NCBI GenBank assembly: GCA_965204545.1 | Contig: CBDBFA010000003.1 | Coordinates: 620,001-684,000 of the forward strand | DNA from: JAABVD01 sp965204545 | GTDB taxonomy: Bacteria; Verrucomicrobiota; Verrucomicrobiia; Opitutales; UBA2995 | Reading direction: 5' to 3' | Length of the DNA: 64,000 bases | Shown here: in pieces, positions 16,179 to 25,365 of the stretch | Layout: each line of letters opens with the position of its first letter | Numbering within the stretch: the stretch's first letter is position 1 | The notes under the pieces: generated by a model | Database searches by the model: none | Told to the model about the DNA's origin: nothing | What the model saw: only the letters and a program-made list of their open reading frames with translations | Made by a program: the position numbers and the translations under genes

Positions 16179-17828
16179 CTAATTCGAAATCTCTTCCCGG
16201 TAGTAGCGCATGCCGGAGGAAAAACGGTCGGGGATGAGGCGCTTTTTTTCCGACCAGGGTATGTTGCGGTCGAGGATTTTTCCGAACATCCGGTAGTCGC
16301 CATAGGGCACGGCGCGTTCTTTCCAAAGGGCTATTTCCGAATCGTGCAAGGCCCGCATCTTCCGGAGGATCAATTGGGCGTCCGGATCTCTCGCGATATT
16401 TCTCAACTCATGGGGATCGGCCTGCAAATCGAACAGCTCTTCGGCCGGTTGGAATTCTTCACCGTACATCCAAAAAACGTATTTGTGGGTTTCCGTCACT
16501 ATCCCGAGGAACATGGTTCCCGCCGTGCCCCAGACGTTGATAAGGGAAAGGGCCTGACGCACCGTCTCCCGTTCGCCCTGGACCAGAGGGACCATGCTGC
16601 GGCCGTCCATGGAATCCGGTGCTTCGATGCCGGCCAGATCGACGATGGTGGCGGCCACGTCTACGTTTCCGGTCACGGCGGACACCCGGCGTCCGCCTCC
16701 ATGAGACTTTGAGCGCGGGTCGTAGATGATCATGGGCACTCGGGCCCCTTCCTCGTAGGGCAGGACCTTACTGCCGAAACCGTGGGATCCGTTGAAGAAA
16801 CCATTGTCGGAGGAAAAAAGGATCACGGTATTGTCCCGGACCCCCTGGCGTTGCAACTCGGCCACAATCATACCAACGGCGTAGTCGACCCCGTGGATCT
16901 GCTGGTTGTACTTGCGCAAGGCATTCTGATAACTCTCATCGGTATGGTAACCCCAGGTTTTGAAGCGCGGATATTGCCGACCCATCCGACTCTGATCTGC
17001 CAAGTGCTCCCCTGCTGCGCGCCCATAATTGGGAAGTTTGCGAAACACGGTGTCCTCATAGACGTGGTCGAATATCGGGTCGGGAGTTACGGGCCGGTGC
17101 GGCGCTTTGAAGAACAGGGTGAGGCAAAACGGTTTCCCTGCTTCGACCGATTCGCGGATAAACTCCTGGCCGGCGGCGCCGTAGGCCCGGGTGCTGTGGG
17201 GGAAACGGTCCGCGAACCTGGCCAGATACTTGTTCCGGTCCGTCTGGTAGGAGGTTTGGCCCGTTCCGCCCACCCAGAAATCGAAGTCCTCTACCGGCAA
17301 ATTGCGGTAGTTGTTTTCTCCTCCCCCCTTTTTCGGATCATCCACCACGGCAAATCCGAATTTGCCGCCGAATCCGGTCCTGTAACCGGCTTCCCGCAGA
17401 AGCGGGGGATACGATTTCTGCCAAAGCTTTCGCGCCATGGGGCCGTGCATGAAATTGGTTCCGGACCGGTATTCATAGAGCCCGGACATGACGTTGGCCC
17501 GGCTCGCCATGCAGATGGCGGTGGTATCGTAGTGGCGATCGAAAATTACCCCCTCATTACCCAGTCGGTCGATGTTTGGGGTTTTGACATTGGGATTCCC
17601 GTAACAACCCAGGGTGTCGTAGGCCTGATCATCGGTAAACAGGAAGATGATGTTGGGCCGGTTTCCCTCGTTACCGGCAGCCAGACTATGAAACGAGAGG
17701 AGGAATAATCCCGGAAGGAGGAAAATCAGCGATCTTGGCGGGAGGTAATGGGGGAGAGGACGTGGAGAAATGATTAGCCACAAAAAAGCACAAAAAGCGC
17801 AAAAGATGATTATCCATTCAGGGGCCAT
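16179..17828 (-). CDS. Secreted sulfatase (formylglycine type)
   Basis: About 549 residues. The core starts NRPNIIFLFTDDQAYDTLGCYG (metal-binding Asp pair) and has the formylglycine motif C-M-A-S-R near residue 106. GGKFG, TLFFKAPHRP and FSSDNGFFNGSHG are the other conserved blocks. The ATG at 17828 overlaps the end of the upstream Gfo/Idh/MocA gene by 19 bases, so the two may be coupled. From that start the N-terminus has two hydrophobic segments, the first (IIIFCAFCAFLW) encoded by an intergenic repeat word; a non-ATG start nearer the second (SLIFLLPGLFLLSFHSLAAG) is possible. Substrate unknown; likely a sulfated polysaccharide or sulfated sugar. Confidence 0.82.
   Translation of the reverse strand: MAPEWIIIFCAFCAFLWLIISPRPLPHYLPPRSLIFLLPGLFLLSFHSLAAGNEGNRPNIIFLFTDDQAYDTLGCYGNPNVKTPNIDRLGNEGVIFDRHYDTTAICMASRANVMSGLYEYRSGTNFMHGPMARKLWQKSYPPLLREAGYRTGFGGKFGFAVVDDPKKGGGENNYRNLPVEDFDFWVGGTGQTSYQTDRNKYLARFADRFPHSTRAYGAAGQEFIRESVEAGKPFCLTLFFKAPHRPVTPDPIFDHVYEDTVFRKLPNYGRAAGEHLADQSRMGRQYPRFKTWGYHTDESYQNALRKYNQQIHGVDYAVGMIVAELQRQGVRDNTVILFSSDNGFFNGSHGFGSKVLPYEEGARVPMIIYDPRSKSHGGGRRVSAVTGNVDVAATIVDLAGIEAPDSMDGRSMVPLVQGERETVRQALSLINVWGTAGTMFLGIVTETHKYVFWMYGEEFQPAEELFDLQADPHELRNIARDPDAQLILRKMRALHDSEIALWKERAVPYGDYRMFGKILDRNIPWSEKKRLIPDRFSSGMRYYREEISN
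17775..17808. repeat. Repeat word embedded at sulfatase 5' end
   Basis: 'tagccacaaaaaagcacaaa' followed by agcgcaaaag: the same word as at 3282-3305 and 14850-14880, lying just after the Gfo/Idh stop and inside the extended reading frame of the sulfatase. Confidence 0.7.
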
Positions 17829-19162
17829 CCATCGCGGTACTTGCGTTTGAGGAGGGCGTTGGCCTCGGAATTGCCGACCACTTTGCCTTTCTTGCCGTCG
17901 TAGGTGATTTTTTCCCCTGCCTGATAGGCCACCAGGCCGAGGAACATCATTTCCATCATCCTGCCGTTGTAATCGAAATCGCAGGAAGTCTTGGCGCCCG
18001 TCTTGCAGGCGTTGATCCACTCTTCCTGAAATCCACCGAGCGGAGGAATCAGGTCCTTTTCCTTGCGCGGCTTATAATAGGTCATGTTGGCATTTCTGCC
18101 ATAGGGCAAAATGGCCCGGGAGGTGAAATCGCAAACGAGGGCGCCCTCCGAGCCGACGAACATTCCTCCATGCCCGATCTTGGTCACGTCGATAAATTTG
18201 TTGGGCATTTTCGGTTTCATGGCGCCCTGCCACCAATTGACGCGGACTTCCCCCCGCCAGTCGTTGGCCGGGACCATGGCCCAGGCATGCAAATCCACCG
18301 GAGTGACGTCCGGATTGAAGGCCTCGCCTTTGGCCTGGACCGTAGTCGGCAGATCGGCATCCAGTGCATTCCATACCAAATCCATGGTATGGGCGCCCAT
18401 GTCGCCGATTTGGCCGCTGCCGAAGTCCCAATACATGTTCCAATTCAGGCAATTGGAACCGGGACGATCGGGCAGGTTCTGGTAGTATTCCGGATTATAG
18501 GGGTGCCAGGGCGATGGCCCGATCCACAGATCCCAATCCAGACCGGCCGGAACCTTACCCATTTTCTTGGGGTATCCATCCCGACGCAGTTCGCGGTTTC
18601 CCCAGGCATGGACATCCCTGATTTCGCCGATGGCGCCGTCCTTAATCAGTTCGCGCACACGGGCGAAGTTGTCGATGGCGTGGCGCTGGGTGCCCACCTG
18701 GGTGGCGATTTTGTCCTTTTTCTCGAGCCACTTCTGGCGATTGTAGCGCGCTTCGTAAACCCCGTTGCCCAAGGGTTTTTCACAGTAAACGTGCAGGTCG
18801 CGGTTCAGAGCCCAGGACGAAATATGGCCGTGGGTGTGGTCCGGTGTGCAAATGACAACCGCATCCAGATCCTTTTGATCCAGAGCCTTGCGCCAGTCCT
18901 TGTAGGTTTTGGCCCGGGGATACTCCCGCACTCCATAGGCCAGGTAGTCGTCGTGCACATCACAGACGGCCACCACGTTTTCTCCCCCCAGGGCATCGAA
19001 ATGAGCCCGAGCCCGACCGTAGGTCCCAATCAGGGCAACGTTCAATTTGCTATTCGGAGTGGACGAACCGAAAAGGCTGCCGCTGGGCAGTATCATCAGG
19101 CCGGCGCCGGCAGTGGCGGAAGTTTTCAGGAATTCGCGACGATCAAGAGGGTTTGTTTTCAT
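17810..19162 (-). CDS. Gfo/Idh/MocA-family oxidoreductase with Tat signal
   Basis: 450 residues. The N-terminus DRREFLKTSATAGAGLMILP is a Tat signal peptide, so it is exported folded, possibly with its nucleotide. The Rossmann start is VALIGTYGRARAH, then VVAVCDVHDDY, CTPDHTH and YCEKPLGNGVYEAR with the catalytic Lys. The C-terminal half is the GFO_IDH_MocA_C2-like beta sheet. Exported members are abundant in Verrucomicrobiota and Planctomycetota and are usually tied to sugar oxidation-reduction or glycosidase-like redox chemistry. Between two sulfatase genes on the same strand, it likely acts on the same desulfated sugar. Confidence 0.87.
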   Translation of the reverse strand: MKTNPLDRREFLKTSATAGAGLMILPSGSLFGSSTPNSKLNVALIGTYGRARAHFDALGGENVVAVCDVHDDYLAYGVREYPRAKTYKDWRKALDQKDLDAVVICTPDHTHGHISSWALNRDLHVYCEKPLGNGVYEARYNRQKWLEKKDKIATQVGTQRHAIDNFARVRELIKDGAIGEIRDVHAWGNRELRRDGYPKKMGKVPAGLDWDLWIGPSPWHPYNPEYYQNLPDRPGSNCLNWNMYWDFGSGQIGDMGAHTMDLVWNALDADLPTTVQAKGEAFNPDVTPVDLHAWAMVPANDWRGEVRVNWWQGAMKPKMPNKFIDVTKIGHGGMFVGSEGALVCDFTSRAILPYGRNANMTYYKPRKEKDLIPPLGGFQEEWINACKTGAKTSCDFDYNGRMMEMMFLGLVAYQAGEKITYDGKKGKVVGNSEANALLKRKYRDGWPLNG

Positions 19163-19251
19163 ATATCGGTATGGTGAGGGAAATTAGTTCCGGTTCGTAA
19201 AAAGGCAGAATAGTTTAGTCATGCTTTTGAAAAATGCCATGCAAATTTCTT

Positions 19252-20736
19252 TCAAAACAACTTTGCGTAATAGGGTTTCAGGTCGAGCGGATCCTCCATC
19301 TCGGCCTGCAACCGGGTGAGTTGGCTGAACATTTTGCGGATGCGCGGCCACTGGCCGGGGTGGCCGGCCAAGTCGTTCATTTCGTGAGGATCCACTGCCA
19401 CGTTGAAGAGGCGCAGGCGACGGGCATGAGGATAGGCCATCAATTTGTAGTCCCCCACGCGAATCATGCGCTGCAATTCCATCTGGTAGGCGAAATACAG
19501 GGTATCGCCCAAATGCCCTTCCCCGGCGGAATCCTCAATGAGGGGCATCAGGCTGCTGAATTCCACGTAGGCGGGTTTCTCAATCCCTGCCAATTCGAGG
19601 CTGGTGGCCATCACATCCTGCAAGTGGATAAAGGCATGGCGTTTTTCGTTTTGAGGAACCCCTGGTCCCACCACCAGAAAGGGAACTTTGAGGCTATGCT
19701 CGTACATATTCTGTTTCCCCAAAAGACCGTGGTTGCCACAGGCCAAACCGTGGTCGGCTGTAAAAAAGATGTAGGTGTTGTCCTTTAGTCCCATATCCTC
19801 CAGCTTGGCCAGGATTCGTCCGATTTGTTCATCCATGTGGGTGATGATGGCGTAGTACTCGGAACGGTTTACCCGAACGGAGTATTCGGTGCGGGGGTGC
19901 GGAGCCAGGTTTTCGTCGCGCTGCCAGGAAAAAGTTCCGTTCTTGTTCCTTTTTCCATAGAGGCCGATCTCTTCCTTGAAGGGATACGACCGCACGTAGT
20001 TGACGGGTACTTCCATATCTTCCTGCGGATACATGTCGACAAATCGCTTGGGCGCCTGACGCGGGTCGTGGGGGGCATTGAAGGCCAGATACATGAAGAA
20101 AGGCTTATCCTGCCCGGCGGCATGCTCCAGGAATGAATCGGCATCATCGGCCACCACTTCGCTCCAGTGCCTGCCGCCTTCCCAGAACCCTCCAAAGGAC
20201 GGATCAAAGGGGGACCATTTATCGGGACGGCCTTCGATAGGGCGCTGATAGCCCTCGGGAGTGTCTTTCGGCATTCCCGGTCTCTCGTGCACGGCGTGTT
20301 GAAAAATATCCCCGGAAGGAATTTTCACATGCCATTTTCCCGTCACATAAGTTTCGTAACCGGCCGATTGCATCAATTGGGGCCAGGTTTGCCCCTTGGC
20401 GGCGAGTTCCCTCATCTTCCGCTCAACCGCATGGGCCCTCCAAAGATAGCGCCCGGTCTGCAACATGGTGCGGGAGGCCACGCAAATGGCCCCGCTCCAT
20501 CCGCCCATGTTGTAGGCATTCATAAAACTGACTCCCGATTGCGCCAGGGTGTCGAGATGGGGCGTATGGATAGCATCGTTTCCGTGGGCCCGCACCGTTT
20601 CGTAGCTCTGATCGTCAGCAAAAATGAAAAGGATATTGGGCTTTTCCTGCGACCATCCGGCACTGGCTACCAGCGTGAGAAGGCCCATCAAGAGCCACAT
20701 CAAAGCTCTGTTTTGCATTTTGGGAAAATTTGCCAT
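19252..20736 (-). CDS. Secreted sulfatase (choline-sulfatase/heparan N-sulfatase-like)
   Basis: 494 residues with a signal peptide (LMWLLMGLLTLVASAGWSQ), core EKPNILFIFADDQSYETVRAHG, formylglycine motif C-V-A-S-R at residue 85, GKWH, MYLAFNAPHDPRQAPKRF and FTADHGLACGNHGLLGKQN. Motif pattern and size fit the S1_16/S1_7-like range of secreted sulfatases. The substrate cannot be fixed from sequence. It lies upstream of, and in the same direction as, the Gfo/Idh/MocA gene and second sulfatase, so the three probably form a sulfated-glycan module. A sulfatase-maturing enzyme is not seen in the window. Confidence 0.88.
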   Translation of the reverse strand: MANFPKMQNRALMWLLMGLLTLVASAGWSQEKPNILFIFADDQSYETVRAHGNDAIHTPHLDTLAQSGVSFMNAYNMGGWSGAICVASRTMLQTGRYLWRAHAVERKMRELAAKGQTWPQLMQSAGYETYVTGKWHVKIPSGDIFQHAVHERPGMPKDTPEGYQRPIEGRPDKWSPFDPSFGGFWEGGRHWSEVVADDADSFLEHAAGQDKPFFMYLAFNAPHDPRQAPKRFVDMYPQEDMEVPVNYVRSYPFKEEIGLYGKRNKNGTFSWQRDENLAPHPRTEYSVRVNRSEYYAIITHMDEQIGRILAKLEDMGLKDNTYIFFTADHGLACGNHGLLGKQNMYEHSLKVPFLVVGPGVPQNEKRHAFIHLQDVMATSLELAGIEKPAYVEFSSLMPLIEDSAGEGHLGDTLYFAYQMELQRMIRVGDYKLMAYPHARRLRLFNVAVDPHEMNDLAGHPGQWPRIRKMFSQLTRLQAEMEDPLDLKPYYAKLF

Positions 20737-20884
20737 CGTGATATGGAAGGGGAATTGATCCTCGCAAGGAAGGACCCATAGTCAAAGCATTTAGTCCGCC
20801 AAGGGAATCAATTCTCCAATTTTGAAAGAGATTCGTTTGTGGTTCGCTGAGACGGGGAATTAGGCTGGCGAAAATTTCATTCCG

Positions 20885-21664
20885 ATGGACGCAGCAAAAG
20901 ATTACTTCGAAAAAACCACCGTTCTTTTGGATCGGATCGTGGAGACACAACTCCCGGCCATCGATGCGGCAGCGGTAATTTTTTCCAACAGCATAGCTAA
21001 GGGTGGCCTTGTATTTCTATTCGGCGCCGGTCATTCCCGCATGCTCTGCGAGGAGATGGCTCCCCGGCAGGGATGCTTTGTGGGCTTTTTCTCCTGGGCC
21101 GAGTTGGCCGTCTCCTACCATTGCGCCACCGTCGGAATGAACGGTCTGAGGGGTCCCTTGTACCTGGAGAAGGTGGAAGGCTACGGCGAGGAGCTGCTCA
21201 AAAGTTTCAAATTTGGCCCCCACGATGCGTTTATGCTGATTTCCACCAGTGGGATTCGGCCCTTGATCGTTGAAATGGCGCAGGGGATAAAAGAACGTGG
21301 ATTGCCCCTGGTGGCGCTGAACGCAATAAAACACGCTGCCAACTCCGAGCCGGCTCACTCTTCGGGAAAGAAATTGATGGAAGTGGCCGACGTCGTTATC
21401 GACAACGGTTGCCCATCGGGAGACTGCATCGTGGAAATTCCCGGTCTGAATTGGCGCACCGGGCCCACCTCTACAGTGACCGGCGCCATGATCATGAATA
21501 TGCTGCGGTGTGCCACGGCTGAAAAATTGATTTCCCGTGGTCATGAGCCCGTGATGCTGCCCAGCCACCAGTTTATAGGAACACCAACCGCAGATGCGGC
21601 CGCAGAACAACTCGATCGGTACTACGAAGCCTACCGGAAAAGCCTGGGACACTTGTTCACATGA
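20885..21664 (+). CDS. SIS-domain sugar isomerase/binding protein (UPF0309-like)
   Basis: 259 residues. The SIS fold is shown by LVFLFGAGHSRMLCEEMAPRQG and by the serine/threonine-rich ISTSGIRPLIVEMAQGIKERG. Length and motifs match UPF0309 proteins. Such proteins bind or isomerise phosphorylated amino sugars. It overlaps the ROK kinase gene by four bases (ATGA), so phosphorylation and isomerisation of the same sugar is the natural reading. Divergent from the sulfatase operon, with 148 bases between starts. Confidence 0.82.
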   Translation: MDAAKDYFEKTTVLLDRIVETQLPAIDAAAVIFSNSIAKGGLVFLFGAGHSRMLCEEMAPRQGCFVGFFSWAELAVSYHCATVGMNGLRGPLYLEKVEGYGEELLKSFKFGPHDAFMLISTSGIRPLIVEMAQGIKERGLPLVALNAIKHAANSEPAHSSGKKLMEVADVVIDNGCPSGDCIVEIPGLNWRTGPTSTVTGAMIMNMLRCATAEKLISRGHEPVMLPSHQFIGTPTADAAAEQLDRYYEAYRKSLGHLFT

Positions 21665-22563
21665 GTTGGAGTATCGGCATCGACCTGGGCGGTACGGTTT
21701 TGAAAGCGGTGGCCGCCAAAGAGGACGGCGTCATATTGTCGGCCAAATCTCTGCCCATAAACAACCGCAGGGGCTCGATTGCCCAGTGGTTGGATGGCGC
21801 TGGCAAATTGATTTCCGACTTTGAACGGGAACTCAATTCCAAAGCTCCCGCCATCGGCGTTTCAGCTCCCGGTTTGGCTTCCCCGGACCGGCGCTGCATC
21901 GACTATCTGCCGGGCAAGCTGTTCGGTATAGAGGGTCTCGACTGGACCCAAGCGTTGGGAAGAGATTTCGGGGTTCCCGTGCTCAATGATGCCCATGCCG
22001 CATTGCTCGGGGAATGTTGGGTGGGGGTGGCGCGCCAAATGAGAGACGTGGTCATGCTCACACTGGGAACCGGGGTTGGCGGCGCCATAATGGTGGATGG
22101 AAGGCTTTTAAATGGGGTCAGCGGCCGAGCCGGGCATCTGGGGCACATGAGCCTGGACCTGGATGGTCCTCCCAGCAATACCGGCATGCCCGGAGCCATT
22201 GAGGTGTTGATCGGCGATTGTACGGTCGGCGATCGATCCTCCGGCCGGTTTACCTCGACCCGGGACTTGGTTCGGGCTCACCGGGACGGGGACGGGGAGG
22301 CTACGGCAATTTGGCTGCACTCGGTCCGAGCATTGGGATGTGCCATCGGATCCTACATCAACATAATTGATCCGGAATTGGTCGTCCTGGCCGGTGGAAT
22401 CACCAGGGCCGGGAATGCGTTGATGGACCCCCTCAAGGAAATAATGGACGAGGTGGAATGGCGCCCCGGCGGGCATCGGGTCCCCGTGGTCCTTGCCTCT
22501 CTCGGCCAAAGGGCCGGCGCCTTGGGGGCGGCCTACGCGGCAAACCACATCGATACGATCTGA
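21661..22563 (+). CDS. ROK-family sugar kinase
   Basis: 300 residues. N-terminal phosphate loop GIDLGGTVLKAV, catalytic Asp in LNDAHAALLGE, TLGTGVGGAIM, and AGHLGHM. The zinc-binding CxCGxxGC motif of most ROK kinases is missing (the site reads PPSNTGMPGAIEV), so it belongs to a zinc-less subgroup. Likely phosphorylates an N-acetylhexosamine or hexose that its coupled SIS partner handles. Substrate not determined. Confidence 0.82.
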   Translation: MSWSIGIDLGGTVLKAVAAKEDGVILSAKSLPINNRRGSIAQWLDGAGKLISDFERELNSKAPAIGVSAPGLASPDRRCIDYLPGKLFGIEGLDWTQALGRDFGVPVLNDAHAALLGECWVGVARQMRDVVMLTLGTGVGGAIMVDGRLLNGVSGRAGHLGHMSLDLDGPPSNTGMPGAIEVLIGDCTVGDRSSGRFTSTRDLVRAHRDGDGEATAIWLHSVRALGCAIGSYINIIDPELVVLAGGITRAGNALMDPLKEIMDEVEWRPGGHRVPVVLASLGQRAGALGAAYAANHIDTI

Positions 22564-22798
22564 ATCCCGAAGCCGCCCATGACCTTTAGTTAACCACAGA
22601 GAGAGAAGGGAGTGATGGAGTATTGGAGTGGTGGAATGGGGAAGAAGAGTTTCAGAGATAAATCGTGATCGTGATCGATGGAAACGGAGGAGTGAACCAC
22701 GGATTTCACTGATAGGCACAAATTTAAAAAAGACGGGGGACAGGAATGTCCCCCCTCCGTTCGCCCGCTACGAATTTTATGAGAAATGCGGGCTAAGC
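22564..22798. repeat. Intergenic word mosaic 7 between convergent genes
   Basis: Words: 'ttaaccacagagagagaagg', 'gagtgatggagtattggagt' (inverse of the ccattccatcactcc word), GATC run (22664-22677), 'aaccacggatttcactgata' (22695-22714), the 27-base hairpin copy B (22735-22761), and 'ttttatgagaaatgcgggct' (22776-22795), the inverse of the word at 4563. Confidence 0.75.
22735..22761. repeat. Hairpin word copy B
   Basis: Identical over 27 bases to copy A at 16022: gggggaca (22735-22742), loop ggaa, tgtccccc (22747-22754), ctccgtt. Confidence 0.8.
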
Positions 22799-23266
22799 CT
22801 AACCGGAGGAGGGTATCAGCCGACGTGGTTCTGTAAGATCGAGTTCTTGTATTCCTTCGAAATCCCCGGGATTCAGGGTGATGAGACTTTTCAAACCGTG
22901 CTCGAGCATGGTGGCGGCGATATTACAGTCGTGAATGCGTTTCCCCCTCACCTCGTATTTCCCGATGAGGCGGGCGAGCCTTTGTACTACTGAACTATTC
23001 TCGTCCAGGATCCGGATACACTGCCGGATGGCCGCAAGATTATCCAAGGCTCGGGTGATTGGCATGCCGAGGCCATTTCCCTTGTGAGGACGCGTAGCCA
23101 CGACGAGGTATTCCCTAAAGACTTGCCCGCTGACGAAAAGACTGACCTCCCCAGCCATCCCCGATTCCAGGAGGCTGAGGCAGGCGCGATGCTGAAAACG
23201 ATCGGCATCGCTCGCCGTCAGCAATACATTGGTGTCCACAAAGTGACGTCTATCTTCCGTCGTCAT
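22799..23266 (-). CDS. PIN-domain toxin (VapC/FitB-like)
   Basis: 155 residues. Acidic residues: Asp11 (HFVDTNVLLT), Glu52 (FREYLVVA), Asp113 (IHDCNIAATM) and Asp135 (NPGDFEGI). It overlaps the upstream antitoxin gene by 17 bases. With a FitA-type partner it is best read as a FitAB-like toxin-antitoxin pair. The tail ends ELDLTEPRRLIPSSG. Confidence 0.83.
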   Translation of the reverse strand: MTTEDRRHFVDTNVLLTASDADRFQHRACLSLLESGMAGEVSLFVSGQVFREYLVVATRPHKGNGLGMPITRALDNLAAIRQCIRILDENSSVVQRLARLIGKYEVRGKRIHDCNIAATMLEHGLKSLITLNPGDFEGIQELDLTEPRRLIPSSG

Positions 23267-23486
23267 GGTAAATCGCCTCCCGGCTCCAGGTTGAATCGCT
23301 TCTGCCGGAATGGACGATGTGCAGTTTTAAGGTGGGCTCGGTCGACTCCTCGGCCGGGATCATTTGAGCCGCATCCTCCAAGAGCGCCTGGACCTCCTTT
23401 TGGAGGGATCGGCGGTGGCGCTTGGCCCGATGCTTGAGACGGGCAAGCGTATCCTCGGGAAGACCGCGTATGAGTATTGATTTCAT
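23250..23486 (-). CDS. FitA-like ribbon-helix-helix antitoxin
   Basis: 78 residues. MKSILIRGLPEDTLARLKHR is the Arc/FitA pattern (short beta strand, then helix), followed by RRSLQKEVQALLEDA. The 3' end overlaps the toxin gene. Third PIN module in the window, each with a different antitoxin class. Confidence 0.82.
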   Translation of the reverse strand: MKSILIRGLPEDTLARLKHRAKRHRRSLQKEVQALLEDAAQMIPAEESTEPTLKLHIVHSGRSDSTWSREAIYHDDGR

Positions 23487-23918
23487 AGCGGTATCATTTT
23501 GATATCGATTGAGAAAGTCAAGCCTTGAGGCGGGGAGAAGCGCGCCAAGGCGCGCGAATTAAGAATTAGGAATTAGGAATTAGGAATTGGGGAAGAAGAG
23601 TTTCAGAGATTAATCGTGATCTTGATCTTGATCTTGATCGTGATCGAAAGGAATGGGAATTGAAGATGAATGGACAGAATAGACGGGATAAGAGGCGCAT
23701 CCTCCTTCGCCCCTGGGGGCTACGGCGTGACAGTGAGGGCGCCAATTAGGAATTGGGAATTGATTCTCGCCAAGAGCGCCAAGGTTACTAATCAGCATCC
23801 AGCATCCATAATGAGCTTCTTGGGGGTCGATTATGTGGGAAAATCGGATTGGCTTGACCATATGAACAAAAGGGGACAAAGTTGAATTAACTTTGCAAGT
23901 CACTCCCAGGCAGAGGGT
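23487..23918. repeat. Intergenic word mosaic 8
   Basis: 432 gene-free bases. 'ttaagaattaggaattagga' (23560-23579, reverse of the word at 3541), a long GATC run (23612-23645), 'gggggctacggcgtgacagt' (23714-23733), 'gggcgccaattaggaattgg' (23739-23758), 'ctcgccaagagcgccaagg' (23765-23783) and 'atcagcatccagcatccata' (23791-23810). Near the end is a palindromic element, ggggacaaagttgaatt with aacttt (23873-23894). The DUF1501 gene follows. Confidence 0.72.
23873..23895. repeat. REP-like palindrome (ggggacaaagtt type)
   Basis: aaagtt (23878-23883) and aacttt (23889-23894) form a short hairpin behind gggac, like REP sequences spread by RAYT transposases. No RAYT gene is in the window. Confidence 0.5.
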
Positions 23919-23924
23919 TTGACC

Positions 23925-25361
23925 ATGAATTATCATCCCCAACAACAAGATTTCGGATACACCCGACGGGAGTTTTTAAGCCGTTGCGGCATGGGATTCG
24001 GGGCAATGACCCTGGGATCGATTTTCGGGGCCGGAGCCTGGGGTAACGAATCGGGACCCTTTACCACCCTGGACAAAAGGCCGCCCCACTTCCCGGCCAA
24101 GGCCAAGCGCGTCATCCACATCTTTGCCAATGGAGGACCCTCACAAGTCGATACCTTCGATCCCAAACCGCTGCTGAACAAGTGGCATGGTAAGGCCTTG
24201 CCCATATCCTATAAGACGGAGCGGACCACCGGGGCTGCTTTTGGCTCGCCGTTCGCGTTCAAGCCTTACGGGGAAAGCGGAATCGAGGTCAGCGAGTTGT
24301 TTCCCCACGTAGGAGAGTGCATCGATGACATCTCGGTGATTCGGTCGATGTATACCAATGTCCCCAACCACGAGCCATCCCTATTGCTCCTGAATTGCGG
24401 TGAATCGCGCTTGGCTCGCCCCAGCATGGGCTCCTGGCTTACCTACGGTCTTGGCACTGAGAACCAGAATCTTCCTGGTTTCATCGTGATGTGTCCGAAT
24501 GGCCTTCCCGTGGCAGACTCCTTGAATTGGCAAAATGCCTTCCTGCCGGGTGTCTTTCAAGGCACCTATGTCGACACCAAGCACGAAGACATTGATAAGC
24601 TGTTGGAAAATATCCAAAACGACTACACCGGTTACGCCACCCAGCGGAGGCAGTTGGACCTGCTTAAAAGGATCAACCGTTACCACCCCGCTGGAGCCTA
24701 CGAGGACGGTCGCTTCGATGCACGCGTTCAGTCCTTTGAACTGGCCTACCGCATGCAGATGGAAGCCACCGACGCCTTTGATATTTCCAAAGAGCCCAAA
24801 TACATCCGGGAGATGTATGGGGAAGGGCTGCAGGCGCGACAGTTGTTGATTGCCCGCCGACTGGCCGAACGCGGGGTACGCTTCACCCAGGTCTGGACGG
24901 GTTTCCGCCAGCCGTGGGACAACCACGACGATCTGGAAATAAGACACCGCAAATTGGCGCAGGAGTGCGACAAGCCGATCGCGGCCTTGTTGAAAGATTT
25001 GAAAATGCGCGGTCTTCTGGAAGACACGCTGGTGATTTGGGGCGGGGAATTCGGACGAACCCCGGTAGTCGAACTCTCCAGGCCAGGCGCCAATCAGGGC
25101 AAGGTAAACGGCCGCGACCACAACAACCACGGTTTCACCATGTGGATGGCCGGGGGCGGTGTCCGGGGAGGGTACGTCCATGGAGCAACGGATGAGTTTG
25201 GATTTGCCGCGATGGAAAACCGAGTCCATGTGCACGATTTGCAAGCCACCATTCTGCACCTCATGGGTTTCGATCATGAACGGTTGACTTTCCGCTATGC
25301 CGGAAGGGATTTCCGCCTGACCGACGTGCATGGAAACGTCGTTCACGAGTTGATTGCTTAG
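23925..25361 (+). CDS. DUF1501 (sulfatase-like) exported protein
   Basis: About 478 residues with a Tat signal (TRREFLSRCGMGFGAMTLGS). Conserved DUF1501 blocks: HIFANGGPSQVDTFDPKP near residue 65, NHEPSLLLLNCG, and WGGEFGRTPVVELSRPGANQ. The fold belongs to the alkaline phosphatase/sulfatase clan but lacks a formylglycine site. Very common in Verrucomicrobiota and Planctomycetota, always paired with DUF1549/DUF1553; function unknown. ATG at 23925 preferred over a TTG at 23919. The partner gene follows within 5 bases. Confidence 0.86.
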   Translation: MNYHPQQQDFGYTRREFLSRCGMGFGAMTLGSIFGAGAWGNESGPFTTLDKRPPHFPAKAKRVIHIFANGGPSQVDTFDPKPLLNKWHGKALPISYKTERTTGAAFGSPFAFKPYGESGIEVSELFPHVGECIDDISVIRSMYTNVPNHEPSLLLLNCGESRLARPSMGSWLTYGLGTENQNLPGFIVMCPNGLPVADSLNWQNAFLPGVFQGTYVDTKHEDIDKLLENIQNDYTGYATQRRQLDLLKRINRYHPAGAYEDGRFDARVQSFELAYRMQMEATDAFDISKEPKYIREMYGEGLQARQLLIARRLAERGVRFTQVWTGFRQPWDNHDDLEIRHRKLAQECDKPIAALLKDLKMRGLLEDTLVIWGGEFGRTPVVELSRPGANQGKVNGRDHNNHGFTMWMAGGGVRGGYVHGATDEFGFAAMENRVHVHDLQATILHLMGFDHERLTFRYAGRDFRLTDVHGNVVHELIA

Positions 25362-25365
25362 AGTA

